Notes: generated by a model from the sequence alone, not told the origin. 64,000 nucleotides of DNA from Coprinopsis marcescibilis (GCA_004369085.1 ML210159.1:243303-307302); one strand, 5' to 3'; counted from the first letter of the stretch, positions 42,001 to 57,953 are shown. A program made the numbers and translations.

Positions 42001-44202
42001 AACAGAATCTTGGGGTCCGAGACGATAGCACGGGCAATGGCAATTCGCTGCTTTTGACCACCGGACAGGAGGAAACCGCGCTCTCCAACCATGGTATCGT
42101 ACCCGTCTGGAAGCTTGCTGATGAAACCGTCCGCGTTGGCCTTGACGCAAGCGTCCTTGATCAGTTGGAATTTCACTTCTTCAGTCGCGTTTTCGAAAGG
42201 CGTGTTGATGAGACCATGGGCGACGTTTCCTTTGATAGTCGTGGCGAAAAGGATGGGTTCCTGGGACACAAGCCCAATTTGTGATCGCAACCACTTCAAG
42301 TTGAGATCCTTGACGTCAATACCATCGAGTTTGACAGAGCCATCAATCGGATCGTAGAACCGTTCAACGAGAGAAACGACAGTGGACTTGCCCGAGCCTG
42401 AAGCGCCGACCAAAGCGGCAGTTTTTCCCGCCTTGAAGTTGAGCGACAAGTTTTGAGCTACTGGAACAGTAGGTCGCGATGGGTAGCTGAAGTTGACGTG
42501 CTCCAGAGTGATTTCGCCGACAACCTCCTTGGGCTTCAATCCACCTTCGTTGGAAGAATCGATGTCAGGGACGCGATCGATGGTCTGGTAAAGCTTTGCG
42601 GCAGCACCAAGACCATGAGTGATGGCTAAAACATGGATTAGCATTGTATAAATTGACGCCGAACCATGCACAAACCTTGCATTTCCGGTGCCAAAAGCGC
42701 GAGTGAGAAGGAGCCGATCAGGATGGCGAAAATGACGTTGATAATTTCACCAGGGTTGGCTATAATAATATGAATTCAGAAAGTGTGATTCAGTGCGAAA
42801 TAACACAACATACCTTGACCGGCAAGGATCAGCGTGGTACCAAAGTAGAAAGCTGGTAAAGGTTTTGGTCAGCGAATGTCTGATGGGATTGACAGCAACA
42901 GCTTACCCAGTGCGTAAGCAGAGTAAATCACAAAGAAGAAGACAGCAAGACCTCCACCATGCCAAACGGCCGCCTTCAAGTCAACGGCGAGTGATTGGTC
43001 AATAAAGTCGGTGTACAACTTCGAAAGGATCTTTTGGGTTCCGAAGGCTTGGGCAGTTCTGACGGTCGAAATAACTTCTTCGGCCACCGTACCACCTTCA
43101 GCGACATGTTTGAGTGACAACCTGCAAGCCACAGATTAGTTCAAAAGGAATTAAAGATCCAAACCCGTGGTAAAACAATCAACTTACTGCATGTAGGCAG
43201 AAATGAATTTGTTCATGATCCCACCAGTGATACCGATGCAAGGGAGAATTGCCGACATAGCCAGGGCGAGACGCCACGAACGGATATACGCCAAGATGAA
43301 ACCGCAGAAGAATGCGCCCATAAAGTTGACTACAAGGGCGACCTTTTCCGATATACCTTGCTGGACAAGGTCTGTAGACAGAAAGAAGACCGTGAGCATC
43401 CATGTGGGAGGATGGCAGGTGACAACGACTTACGGGTATCCGTTTGAATACGGGTGGCAACTTCTCCCGCTCCGACATTGTCGAAGAACGCGATATCCTG
43501 CCTGAGAACAGCTCGAAGGTATGCTTCACGAACGCGTTTTGCGTTGACCTCGCCCGTATACACCCAAATGTACATGTAGGCGTAGGTGCACACGAACATT
43601 CCGACACCTGAACGAGGGCGTCAGAGAGGATGTGAATCAGAAGGTCGGACATGCGCACCGATATAAACCAAATAGCTAGCGTTGTTAGCTGCTGCCCTTT
43701 TGAAACTATCAGCTGCCACGGGGACTTGCTCTGCGAAGCCTGGTATGCCTTGTCGCGCCTTTTCGACAACAGTTCCAAAGTTGATGAACTCTTGGGTCAG
43801 ATTACCGAAGAGCAGAGACATTAACGGCTGCAGACGCTAGTTAGCGACGCGAATTGCAAGGGTTTGTGCTGTACTTACCTGAGCAGCACCTGCAGCAGCC
43901 GCAGCAACAAGACCAATTGCATCAATGCACAATTCAAACTTTGTGGAGAATCTGGAGAAGAAGCACCGGGGTTAGTTGCAGCATAATAAAGGATAGGTGG
44001 AATTGCATGTAGAGACTCACCTGAAGAGCTGTGGAAAAGTAATTGGTGGAACCTCCGGTTCTGCTGGCTTAACTTCCGTGGTAGATTCTGAGGCAGTAGC
44101 CTTCTCGTCGTGTTCAGAGGGTGTGGGGGAAGGCTTCTTGCGTGAAAACCAGCCCTTGGAATCCTTTGGACCTTTCCCATCTGAGGTGCTAGGCCTCGAC
44201 AT
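39043..44202 (-). CDS. Full-length ABCB (MDR/P-glycoprotein or Ste6-type) transporter
   Basis: An ATP-driven exporter of the plasma membrane with layout TMD1-NBD1-TMD2-NBD2. The cytosolic N-terminus ([20 protein letters not shown]) is basic and Ser-rich. NBD1 shows Walker [14 protein letters not shown] (about 42365-42415), signature [15 protein letters not shown] and Walker [16 protein letters not shown] (about 41965-42075). NBD2 has [10 protein letters not shown] (near 40010-40045) and, further on, SGGQKQR plus [13 protein letters not shown] (39300-39545). The two halves are joined by a charged linker near 41500-41700. Many short introns split the gene. The C-terminus is [14 protein letters not shown]. 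Fungal members export drugs or, as Ste6, farnesylated mating pheromone; the sequence alone does not say which. It is divergent from the Ypk1/Gad8 kinase. Confidence 0.94.
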
Positions 44203-44303
44203 GGCTGTAGGAAGCCTCGTCTAGCTGAGCGTGTTGTTGGTGAGAGAGAGAAAGAAGAACAGAGGACTGTGAACGCTGGCGAAATGACAGGGCGTCAGCG
44301 GCC

Positions 44304-44309
44304 TATATA
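44304..44309 (-). promoter_or_regulatory. TATA-like box of the ABC transporter gene
   Basis: A TATATA motif lies 102 bp upstream of the ABC transporter start codon within the 939-bp divergent promoter shared with the AGC kinase. Assigned from sequence and position only. Confidence 0.45.
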
Positions 44310-45141
44310 AGACATTCGGCCCCCGCCCAAACAAAGTGCATAAGCCAATTTACGCGCGCCCTGCCAAGAGGCATCCGCTTTAGGGATATCTTATCAGATA
44401 ATTCTCGCTACGCGGATGAATCTGGTTCGATCATCCACGGACTGACTCGTTACTGTCATAGGGAGCGCCACCTCTCTGACTCGCTGGCGATTTAGTCTAT
44501 GATTTCTCGTCGGAACTGTACGCTAAAGTGTTACACGGGGTGCGAGAATTGACCTTGAAGCTGCGCACCGGTCACGACCAGCTGCGGACATCCCGGTACA
44601 GCACGCTACCCTCTCACCGCTACTGAGAAGAAAGTGTGTGGGATTGTTTGAATCGGACATGTCCATACTGTTGATTCGTATCACTGTTGCCGTGTGACGA
44701 GGCCTGCCGAATATTAAATCGTTCCATCCGAGCCCTGGTTCTTCTTCAAGATCCTGGGTCGAGCTGCGGACTCGGAGGGGTTATTCATGAGTGACATAAC
44801 CCGTCGATCTTGAGGACTACATCGCGCTGCACCAGCATAGGCTCTTCTCGGTGACAGAATGCCATAGATCCGTACACCCCGCCATGGTTTCAGTTAATTT
44901 GTACTTTCAAGTTCGTTTTCTTGACGAGTTCAAGGATTTCAGCGGTCGCGGGTGGTGGTGATCTCGGATGAATCACTCTGCTCCATTTGTTTGGCAAGGT
45001 ACAGCCCAATTAGGGCAGGTCGTTACGCTGGTCACAAACTTGGTCTCACTCACCACTACGCTACCACTTTGACATTTGTATATCCTTCTCTAATCTGACC
45101 AACGGAAAGCAGGCTCTTTCTCTTTCACACTCATTATCAAC

Positions 45142-47314
<2,173 letters not shown>

Positions 47315-47797
47315 TTTTGCTGAAACGGATCCCATCACTTTTCGTAACTGCATTCTGCATTAATCCAGTTTTATTATGCCACGTTCTTTCTTCCTTTACC
47401 CCTATACACAGGTTCATCGCTTTTGCTTTCCATCATCGTCATTATCATCATCATCGTTTTCGCCCAATGGTGCACACAACTCAACTCCTCTTCATCTACT
47501 ATCAAATTCTTGCATTAATTGCTCGTCGCATTATAATCTGTTTCTTTGCTTTAAATGTGATAGTTTATAATTGCTAACACTCCATCCGCCTCTTTGATTG
47601 GATTCTATATTGGATGTGCCGTGCTACAGCGTTGTTACTGCTAATTATAGTGATTCTTTTTGTGAAATCCCCTTTGCGACATAGTACTTGCCCGCAGTTT
47701 GGCTCGATTTCCTTCGTGTACATACCCGCAGTGCCTCTTCACTTTCTTTTCGGCCATATACCCCGACTGGCAATTGCGTTTAGATTGTGGACGGTTC

Positions 47798-47823
47798 TTA
47801 CTACTACTACGACTACTACTACA
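47798..47823 (+). repeat. ACT/CTA microsatellite
   Basis: A run of trinucleotide ACT/CTA units with one interruption (ACTACTACTACGACTACTAC and onward) lies between the ends of the AGC kinase and the membrane protein genes. It is a simple repeat with no assigned role. Confidence 0.8.
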
Positions 47824-47978
47824 AGGGATTAATGCGTAAAAGGCGTGAGATGTCACAAATGTAAGGACAGATATTCGACTATTAAATAGCTTTTCATAAG
47901 TAGGCAAAGATATAGCGAGGATGTGAGGACAGCACTGAAATTGATAGCGAAAGGATAATAATTGATCGGCCGCACCCA

Positions 47979-49929
47979 TTACAACCCAGCATGTGGTTGA
48001 GTATGGAAAGTGGGCGCGACCGCGCTATCCGGCGACATGGGCGACAAGGGCTGCAGTAGGGTATCGTTCGTTGTCGGCGACGTCGGATTTTCTGTAGGAT
48101 TTGGCTGCGGCTGGCGATAGCTCAACCTCGTCACGCCCAAAACCAAATCGGGCAATGGCTCAGGTTCACCGTCGCCCTCCTCGTCCTTCCCATCCTCCTC
48201 GCTCTCGCTCTCCTCATCATCATCAGAAAACTCCTCCTCCCCAGGGATCTCAACAATCTCCTCCGCATCACCCGATTCATCAGTCCTTGTCTCTCTCTTC
48301 CTCCTCCGCATGGACGCTCGCCGTTTCTTCTTGATGCTATCATCATCAATTGAATCAGCACCTCCGGCATTCTTCAAGTTCCTGGGATAGCTCCCATACA
48401 AGTCCTTCACCACATTGGCGTCGCCGTACAGCCGGCTAGTTTTGATGTTGGGCATGGCGACCAGCACGGATATCTGCAGCATCTCTGTCCGCACGCGGAA
48501 CTTGCTGCCTACGCGCGAAGGTGCCCCTGTGGTGCCAAGTGGTGATTGCGATTGCGACAGCTCGATGGACGAAGGGTCCTCGGTGGGTGGACGGGAGAAA
48601 GGGAGCCAGCGCGGCAGGCTCGAGCGGAACCTATTCGGTCTTCCTTGTTCGGACAAAGTGTGACTCGATGCTGGGACCGTTGGGTAAGATGTAATGGGTA
48701 CAGGTAGGCTGGGGTTGGGAGATACGATGGTTCGCCATGTTGCAGAGTCTCGCCGTTCACGTACTGGTGTTGACGTCGCCGAATTATTTCTTTCGCGAGG
48801 GGTGGTGGATGTGTTTAATGGTGGTAGTTGTGATAGTCGGCTGGGCCGTTCGTGCTCTGCGAATTGGATTGTTGAGACTCGGTTCTCGGTTCTTCGTGCC
48901 TGGGCAGCGTCAGGGGTAGAGGAAAATGCGAGGCCAAAGAAACCAGTTGGAGGGGTAATGTTGGAAAGCAGAGGACGTCTTCTGGTTTCGCCAAGTTCCG
49001 GTGAGCTCGGGAATACAGTTGCTGGAGAATCGGCAAAATTGGTCGTTGTGCTCATCGCAGGGGAGGTTGCTGGATACTGAGAAATGCTAGGATCCTTTAC
49101 ACGTCGCTTCACGATAACAGTTTGCACCGTCACAGGCTGGCCACAGGTATATTTAGCAATGGAAAGGAATATGCGGTTATGCAGCTTACCAGCATATCGC
49201 ACCACCTTCCTCGCGAAAACGCACGTCCTTCATAAATTCCAGTAGTTTCGCCCTTTTCAGTTGTAATTTCATCCTCCGCCTGACCCTCGGCAGGGTTTGC
49301 AGGTCCACCAACGAACAAAGGAGCGATCCAGTTTTCATACATCCTTGGACGCGTTCCCAGCTTTCTCCGCCTACTCCCTTGCGCTCTGGGTGTCAGGATA
49401 ATCCCATTTGCCAGTGCGAGGTTGATTTGCCGTTGGTATCGACGCCTGAGAATGTAGGAGCGCAGCACGATAACGCATGAGACGAAGAGCAGCAGGAAGA
49501 GTGTCGCCAGGAATGTGACCCTACAGCACAAGACAAAATCATCAGCCCACAATTAATTGGGTGGCACATAGAGAGAACGACGCACAGGTAGAGGTTGCTA
49601 TTGTTGGTGTTCTTTGTCGAGCCGCCATTCTGCTCACCGGCCTGCGTCGTTACGGGGACCTCGAGAGTCGAAGACATCGTAGCATACCACGGGCGGTCGC
49701 TGGGGACTTCCCGTGGGCGCCTACTCCTAGAATAGTACAGTCTATGCTCAGGATTTAGAAATGGGATTGGTCCTTGGAACGGGTCGTTCAGGCTGGCAAC
49801 GGGTGTTTGGGGTGGTGGCGGGGGTGAAACGACCAGCTTGACAAAGGCACCGTGCGAGGACACCAATGCGGCGATAACGGCAGTAAAAGGGGGCTGCTCC
49901 CGATTGATGGTGTGAACCTGGAAAACCAA
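47979..49929 (-). CDS. Orphan single-pass membrane protein with acidic C-terminus
   Basis: Not a recognised family. An N-terminal domain (from about 49929: HTINREQPPFTAVIAALVSS) leads to one membrane helix, VTFLATLFLLLFVSCVIVL, followed by the basic stop-transfer sequence RSYILRRRYQR. Introns lie at about 49521-49580 and 49137-49190. The cytosolic part is long, Ser/Thr/Pro-rich and low complexity, with RMYENWIAPLFVG as a possibly conserved patch. It ends in a strongly acidic run (EEEFSDDDEESESEEDGKDE) and a Pro-rich tail. A start at 50029 (MNPTGETKRQSIISFSNLLA) joined by a 40-bp intron would supply a signal sequence and make it a type I protein; the start is unsure. The layout suggests a cell-surface sensor or adaptor, but this is inference only. 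Confidence 0.7.
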
Positions 49930-50705
49930 ATTGCAGATGTTTCAACCAGACGACGACGACGACGGTCCCTGCCAAAAGGTTCGAAAAAGAGATGATCGAC
50001 TGGCGTTTTGTCTCCCCTGTAGGATTCACTTGTGACTTTGCTCTGATCTATTATCTGTCTTGTATATTTTGGGAGAAACCTGTAAACTACGCCGTAAGCG
50101 TCACTGCAATGTTGATTTCACAGCACCTACAAATGTGCAATTGAGGGCAAATGAGAGCACACGAAAGAAGAGGAAGAGAACAAGGAATGGTGATGGAGGG
50201 GCAACCTGGGCAAAATAACGGGAAGATGAGGAGGTCGTGCGATTCGTAACCAAATCCGACTTTCATGAAGCTCCTTCATAATCTCAGACTGCAGCAGAGA
50301 GAACGGCGGTAGAGGGCATCGAATAAATAACAATTCAGGAACAAGCAGCCTGTCAAATGAGCATGCCAACTGCAGCTGTGGGATTTCCCTTCGCCCTCAT
50401 GGCGCCCGACTCCCGCACTATCGTCAGTCAAATAGATAATAATAAATTGACTGTCTACGCTATGGTACATTCTGAAAGCTAGCGAAATACTATAAACCAA
50501 TGAGTTCGATCAGATACAGGAATACATGAAGGCTAGTAGATGCTTGAGAGATGGTATAAATTTTGAGGAAGATAGTAGAGAACGACGGTATTACATTATT
50601 TCCTGTCGATAGCCAGCGACATGGTGACATTGCGTTCGGTGGCACTCATCGACACGGCAAGAGCCCTTCCTTCCACAAGCATTCCATTCTTGATATGTGA
50701 AGGTC

Positions 50706-52097
50706 TTACTTCGCTCGTGGGTATCCCCTCTCCTCGAGGACCTCTCGGTCAATGGTAATCTTAACACCCTCCTCAACCGTGCGGCCCTTGCTCTCGGCGC
50801 CAACGCTGCTCTTGTCGGCATCAGTATCGTCCCAGGCACCCTCGGGCTTGCTTCCACGCAATTGCATCTCATCCAGAGTGTAGGTCTGGCCGTTGTGGGT
50901 CGAGATGTTGTGGGCACCGGCGCTGCGGAGGCCGGTTGCGTTGGGGTTGGCGGAAGCATGGGAGATTGCTGAGAGTCCGTGGATATGGGGGTTGGTGTTA
51001 CCGCCCCGAGAAGAGCTATTCTGGCCAGTGGAAGCAGAGAGGGCAAACGATCCTCCGTAGTCAAGGGAAGAGCGGATGGAAAGAATGATGCGGAGAGTCA
51101 TGGAGGTGGTGAGGACAGCAGCCATGCTATATGAGCAGCAGTGTGAGCGCTCTCGTTCAAAGTTCAACTGCAAACATAGCAAACTCACCTGGTAACGATG
51201 GTCTTGACAGGGTCGTTTGCGTCGGTGGGTTGCATAACGAACCAGAAGACCATGTTGGTCATGTTGACGATCCAGATGGCCCCATAGAGGTTGAGGCCAT
51301 CTCGCAACATTAATTTCCATGGGCTCAAGGGGCGGGTCTTCAGAGAGTCGAGGGACCTCAAGAGAGCGAGACCGAACGAAACCGAGTAAAGAAGGGTGGG
51401 GGCAACCCAGTAGATGCCTACCCAAACATCTTTGGGGCCAGAAATGCAACCCTGTCCTTCGCGGAGCTCAACAGCTAATAGCAAACTTTAGACCTGCGTT
51501 TGTGAAAGGCATACAAAATCCCTTACCTCGGTAGAATCCACAGCAGATGGCGGTAACCACGACCTGGACGGCGAACAGGAGCGACATGATGCCCAAAATA
51601 CCGCGGTTGTTCTCATAGATGGCGTTAATGCGGATGACATGAACGCTAGAGGCGGCAGCGAGGAGGATGGCCGTGCAGATTGGTTCGAAGAGGAAGAATT
51701 GTTGACACATTTGCTGTGTCCATTTCGTGTCGAAGAACGCGACGGCTAGGAGAAAATCCGTTAGTCGCCCGATCAAGCACTTGGATTTTCATAAAGGGCA
51801 ACGACCGACTCAGGGGTTCGATCTCGCGTGGCGCGAGCGGGGAGAGAACAAGAAATAGTGGAATGCAGACTGACCAACGACAATGAATTCCGCTGGCATA
51901 AAAACTCTCATAAAATGGAAGAGAATTTTAAGCGCAGGCCATCCAGGGGTGCGGAACATGCGCCATGTCCTAGGAGAGAGGACAAGGGTATCCCAAGCAG
52001 CGACGGTGAGGGTGCACACAAGGAAATACTTGTGAGCGCTCAGATGGGGCGGGAGATCAAGCGAGGGGGGCAGAAACTGGGAGAGGTCGGTAGCCAT
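50706..52097 (-). CDS. DUF6533-type multi-pass membrane protein
   Basis: A basidiomycete family of about seven membrane helices with no known function. The start MATDLSQFLPPSLDLPPHLS is followed by YFLVCTLTVAAWDTLVLSPR and TWRMFRTPGWPALKILFHFM, the typical 'AWDTL...R..W......P.LK' opening of DUF6533. More helices follow (ICTAILLAAASSVHVIRINA, GIMSLLFAVQVVVTAICCGF, WVGIYWVAPTLLYSVSFGLA and IVNMTNMVFWFVMQ). The C-terminal 130 residues are hydrophilic and Ser/Asn-rich, ending in EERGYPRAK. Three or four short introns are needed. The architecture is receptor-like, but no ligand or G protein link is shown. Confidence 0.85.
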
Positions 52098-54524
52098 AAC
52101 TGTAGACGCTCTGGAATACGATTCTCCGTGCTGTCAATGTACTGTCAGTTTACGGTGTTCATAAGCCCCTGGGACTTGAAATACTGACCTAGGCGCAGCT
52201 AGAACGACAGTATCCCTGGGGTGCTGTCGACGGTGGAAGGGAGGAAAGAAGGGACCTGTGAGACAAGACTTGATGGATGGTGTTTATGGGAACAAGAGTA
52301 AAGCTCCCGAATCATGGGAACTCATCCAATTTCGTTTGCTTCGGAACCATCACCAAAAACAAAACTGATTTTAACGACGAGTTCCTATTGCCAAAGGAGA
52401 AAGGTCCATCTCGACCTGTGCTTCATCATCAGACACTCATGCTGACTACCTGTCCCAGCCCACAGAATACTTCTGTCTATCAATAAATGATATGTAACAA
52501 CTGATATCATCGAAATCTCTGATACAATGGCGTTAAGATGGTGAAGACGACTGGAAGAGGCCATCCATTCTTCACACTACCATAACGTACCAGGTATACA
52601 GAGGTACGGCCTCACGAGGTTTATTGTACTGCCGTAGTGTTGTGTAGCCTCCCACTTGAACGACAAACAGTGGGCTCGAGGTGGGGGAGAAAGACTCCAG
52701 GAGAGCCAATCTATTCTCAGCATGCAGAAGTGATGAAAGTCTGAAACACAAGGTCGACAGCCCAGGATAGGACTTGGATGTCAAAAATCACATATGACCG
52801 TCCCAGTCCGAGTGCGCTCCCATCAAGGAGAATAGAAGGTGGGAGTTTCCGTGAGAGGCCATCTTCTGTGCCCAAGTCGTTCCAGCAACTGATAGTCAGC
52901 GCTACAAGAGTCTCTCTCCGATTTAAATCCCCTTGTGCATGGATACGATGAGCCAAAGTCTCAATTTGTCCCGGAAACACAACTGCCGCGGGTCGGCCAT
53001 TCGTTGCGGTACATGCATGGCCGTCACATCATTCGGAGGTGCAAGAGTCCAATCAGGTACATTGGTATGCACAGCCAGCTCTCCTAACAAGGAAGCGATA
53101 AGCATCAAGACTCTCCGGAAAGAAGAATGATAACAGGTAGAGAACCATTACAGACCAGTATAAGTATCAGGGTTTAGCTCCCGCGCAATGGGCTTCCGCG
53201 TTTCGTGTTGCGACATGGAAACTCGGAAGCAGCTCGATAAACTGGCGAAGCGTTTAGATGGATTACCAAATGACATGCGATCCAACACGCAGGCACAACC
53301 ATACCCCCAGGTGAACCAAAGATAAAGGACGTCAAGGCGCCTTCCCCCAAACCCGAGAAGTCTAACAGACTTCCCCCCACAAGAGGCAACAACCCGAGAC
53401 CGAAGGGGTTAAGGATCCGATTATTTACCGTCTTTAGGTAGGCATCCAACTCTATTCCAACAGAAGGACGGAGGTTGGAACGTCCGCCACCAGCCGCCAC
53501 CCTCACCCATCAGTGCCGCCGTCTTGTGCGGGAAATGTAAGGGTCAATCTTACGACGTACTTGCAAAATGTGGTGCCTGATGACGGTGGAACGAGCTGAC
53601 AGCCTGGAGTATATCGAGCGCCACAAACCACCAAAACTTAACAAGCCGGGATGAGAGGAGCCATGGGGTTGGCGGGTCCACCGCACAGTCCCCACCTAAT
53701 CGGGTGCCCATACTCATCGCAAACACCATGTTCAACGGATTCAAGAACTAGACAGTCACCTAGCAAACAACTCACCTGATACCACGAATAGACGCCAGAG
53801 GGATGGACCAAGCAGAAGCCGCCAGGCTAACACAAAAACCACGCATCATGTATTCCACATTAAATACCTAAACGTACAATGTTGGAATATTCGATTCAAG
53901 CGGGTGTAAGTAGAATGAAGGGCGAGGCGGTGTAATGGTACATTCATGAGAAATGCCAAAGGAGAGAAGGAAAGATAGAAAAGGAAAAGGGAGAGCAGAG
54001 GAAAGAGATATTCCTTTTGGGAAACAACCAGAAAGTACGATGAAAACCAGCAACGATAGCGACGAACCTAGGGAATAAAATATTACCGACTAAAAGAAAG
54101 TGTGCGGGTCAGGGAATAGACACATCCTTGAACCCATTGAATACGTATAAAGAAAAGAAAACTGCAAAACAGGAGGGAGATTACGAATGAAATAGATTCT
54201 AAGAAACAACCCATGGATGAAAGGATGTGATGCTAGTACAAAATGCTCGAGAAGGTGAGGGATGAATGTGGTACACCAAAGATATTACAAGTTCTTTGTT
54301 TCAAAGCGGAGAAATGTTCCGGCGTTGGTTTTGGATGACTGGACAGTGAATGAATGGGGGAGAGAAAATGGACAGCGAAGTGCCCAACCAGATGCAGGAG
54401 AGAAAAGAAAACTCGTGAAATAATTACTGTAATAGATGTTGGTCTAAAACGGGATAATGAGTTAGATGCGGGTGGTTTGGTGGAAAGGTTCTGAGCGGTG
54501 CCATGTTGTGCAATGTTGAGCAAC
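52098..54524. other. 2.4-kb region without a recognisable gene
   Basis: Left side: promoter of the DUF6533 gene. Right side (to about 54250): probable 3' region of MPS1. Minus-strand ORFs at 52717-52980, 53174-53506 and 53550-53744 have no family pattern and no consistent joins. Nothing else is seen. Confidence 0.55.
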
Positions 54525-57500
54525 TTAATGCTTCTGTACACCACGGAGTTCCTCAACAAGACGCTAAAACAGTGGTCAGTGGTTTTGACCGGGAGTAATA
54601 TCGATTATTCTTACCTCGGCTTCTTTTAATAGAGCGTCTTCGCCAAATTCGCCTCCCCCTGCAGAGAGACTCATCCCGTACTTTAGCAATTGCGTCATAT
54701 AAAAGGGATTGATCAAGGTCTCCTTGGGCCCCAAGAGTTGAGCAAGGGAGGAACGGTCGGCTATACACAAATCAGTTTTACCATTACAAGAAGCCAGAGT
54801 TCGGACTTACCTTTGGGCTCCGGCGCTTTCTCTTCTTCCCCTGTACCCATACCCAGCCACTCTTGCTGGAGCAGCTCCGGAATAGTGGCGCGCTCCTTCG
54901 CAGAGCGGCACATACAGCTCTTGATTCCCCGAATGACATCGGCGCGAACGCGACGCTTGAGGTGCTCTAGTTTCTTGGGTGGCTCAATAGGACCGCCGCC
55001 ATTATTCTTCGCAGGAATGCAAGGGACTGAATAATCCGGGTAGTCGATTTCGTATGTAGTGTCGGGAATGGCCTTCATCTTTTGGTAAACAGTCAAGTGC
55101 TGGAAGGGGGGTTGCCCGTACACCATTTGGTACAGGATGACGCCTAGTGACCATACGTCTGAAGGTCGACCCACCTTCAGACGGCGCATCCCATCGGGGA
55201 GTTCTATGGCTTCAGGACTCATATAGTTGACGGTACCAATCTAATAGACCATTAGCCAAGGTGACAACGGGAATCAAAGACAACCCATACCTGGTGGTCG
55301 CGTTGAATATTGGTGGTGTCGTTTGCAATCGCATTGGCGATACCAAAATCGATAAGCTTTAATTGACCTCTGACCAAGACAAAGTTTGCAGGTTTAAGGT
55401 CAGAGTGAACAATCTTCTCTTCGTGAATAACGTGTACTGCTTGTAGCATCTGACAAAACGTCAGCGGGAAGAGATATATAAATAAAAACAATCTTACCTG
55501 CTGCCAGTAATACGAAATCCAAACCATATTCATTGGCTCTCTCATCTGTTCCGACAACAGTTTCGCGAGATCAACCTCTCCGCATTCCATGACGAGCAAC
55601 AAATGTCCTTTGCTCCCTCCGGGCCCAGGCTTGACTTCACTGTCAATTAGCCTGATGATTCGGTTGTTCCCTTCGAGACGCTTGAGGAGGGCGATTTCGT
55701 TCATGTAACCGCTCATCGTCTCTGTATCGGTCTTGTCGAGGGACACCCGCTTGATCGCGTAAAGTTCGTTCGCGTGGTTTAGGACACGGAATACGCGGGA
55801 CGATCCACCCTTTCCAATCATGTCGAGTCGAGCATACGCCTTTTTGTTTACCTGATATCAAAACCGAGTGAGATTTCGTGATATTTCAAATGCAGGAATA
55901 CATACCACGATGTGTCGATTAAACTGCGCGGCAACTGGAAGTTGGGCTTGAGGCGCAGGCTGGGTAACAGCCGGAGGAGCAACTTGTGCATATGGCTGTA
56001 GTTGCTGAGATTGGTGCTGAAACTGTTGCTGCTGCTCTCGGCGCTCTCTGCGATCCCGGTCCCTCTCCATCTGCCTTTCTCTCTCTCTTTCCCGATCCTT
56101 CTCGCCCGAACTGGCGCCATCAAAATCATCTTCGCGATCCCCATTAGCCCAAGTCCTAGCGCTCGGGACGGTGCGCTGACCGCCAAGTTGATTGCTTGTC
56201 GTGGGGTGTTCGGGCGCTGTTGGGCTGCGGCGGTGCTTGGCCACATCTCTGGCCACCCGTGGAGCAGTTTGGGGGGACAGTCGTCCTTTAGCAGGAGGAG
56301 AGATCCGTCCTTTCGTCGTAACTGACGTGGAAGGTGAAGCCCTACCATGTCCAAATCGTCCTACAGTAGGTGACGGCCTGCCTGCCATTTCCATCACCGT
56401 TGGGGATCCAAGTGTCGTTGCGGAAGGCGGAGGCACGAGGCCGCGCAAAGTGTCTGAGTCACGTCTTCGGTGAATAGTGGTTCGCGTTGGGACTTGGCCC
56501 CCAGTTGGGGAAGGGGATTGTCGAGAGATATGTTGTTGGCCCAATTCGTCTTCCCTTCGATGCTCTGAGAAATGTAGATTAGAATAATGTGTGAGGGAGA
56601 GACATGTATACGAACTCTTGTATTCAAGTCGTGCCTCTGCATCTTGTCGCTCTCGCTCATCCTCATGAATGCGCCTTGGACCTTGATCAACATGCACACC
56701 TGGGGTTCCGTTTTAGCCACGTAGCGAGATTCTGAACAGTGTGGACGTACCAAGACTCGTACCGGGGCGTGATGAGGGCAATTGAGGCGCCTGACTGACC
56801 TGAAGCTGGTAACTGTCGGGCTCTGTGCATTGGTCAGTTTAGACCCGAGTTGAACAGTGGGGGACGTACGAAGCGCATCACTCAGGCTCGCAGACCTTCT
56901 TGGACGGTTGTTTCCAGATTGGGACAAAGCGCTCGCAACAGCGTGTACGTTGATGCTCGACAGGTCCTTGCGACGCGTTACGGGCAAATGAGCACCAGCG
57001 CCATACGATGAAGGCATTGGGACACCAGCAGGTTCCATTCCCTCGTCCTCAGGTTCCGTGTCGGAATGCGGAGTTTGTTGGCGATGTTGTTGTTGATGTG
57101 CCTCGTTTTCGCCATGGTGGTCGTCGTTTTCTACGACATCTCCCAAGCGATCGATATTTGTTCCGCTGTACTTGGGAGCGGACGTCTTGATGATTCGAAT
57201 GGGTCTACCCGAGCCAGCAGAGACCTGCCGCGACAGGGACCCGCGTTGTGGGACTGGAACATCAGCTAACGGTCTGCTGTTAACATTGGAGTAGTGGACG
57301 CGACTTGATGAGTTACGCGAAGAGGTTAGACGCGAGGTCAATGGAGGCGAATGCCGTTTGCTGAGGACTGAAGATGGCCTATCCTCCATCTCGATAATGT
57401 TCTCCTTCTCCTCCTGGAGGAGCGACTCCCTGGCAGGATACTCTGATGCCTGTCTCGACCGTGAGAGACTGTCATGACGTTCGCGACTATCATCCAGCAC

Positions 57501-57953
57501 ACGTCGGGGCATGAGTCGAGCCCTTGCTGAGGTTGTCGGCGCGAGGTAATTTGGTGTTGCTGCCGAATGGATGGGGACTGACACGACGCGTTGAAATGGC
57601 CGTAGAGGCTTTACATCCGCGACAGCTGACGAGCCCAAAAGACTTGGTGTACTTTCTGATCTTGAGAGGGACGTGCGAGTGAGGTGGGACGGTGCCGATT
57701 CTGGTGAGACGTCTTTGTGATCAGGGGATGAGTCGGGGGAGAGAGTCTCTTGGGGCGTTGGAGGCGAAGAATGACTGGAGCCTGCGGTGCCCTTGGACGT
57801 CCGAATGTATTCTGTTTCCGAGACCTTGACATAGTCAAAAGACAAATCCTCGATTATTGAAGAATCATCAGAGTTTGTGGATCTTGAGATGGCGGATATT
57901 CTGTTGTTGTCGTTGGGCGTGTGTGGTGGGGACGTTGCGGGAGATGTTGACAT
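54525..57953 (-). CDS. MPS1: Mps1/TTK dual-specificity spindle-checkpoint kinase
   Basis: It acts at kinetochores and spindle pole bodies to start the spindle checkpoint. The first two-thirds (start MSTSPATSPPHTPNDNNRIS at 57953) is low complexity and rich in Ser, Arg and Pro, with a Gln/Arg/Glu-rich coiled stretch before the kinase. The kinase opens with GKGGSSRVFRVLN, then LYAIKRVSLDKTD, LLLVMECGEVDLAKLL, HSDLKPANFVLVRGQLKLID, FGIANAIANDTTNIQRD and VNYMSPEAIELPDG. HSDLKPANF and TTNIQRD are Mps1/TTK hallmarks. The subdomain XI end is RSAKERATIPELLQQEWLG, and a short tail ends in ELRGVQKH. Introns split the kinase part, the last at about 54567-54614. The 5' end is 362 bp from the F-box gene stop, so its promoter is short. 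Confidence 0.94.
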
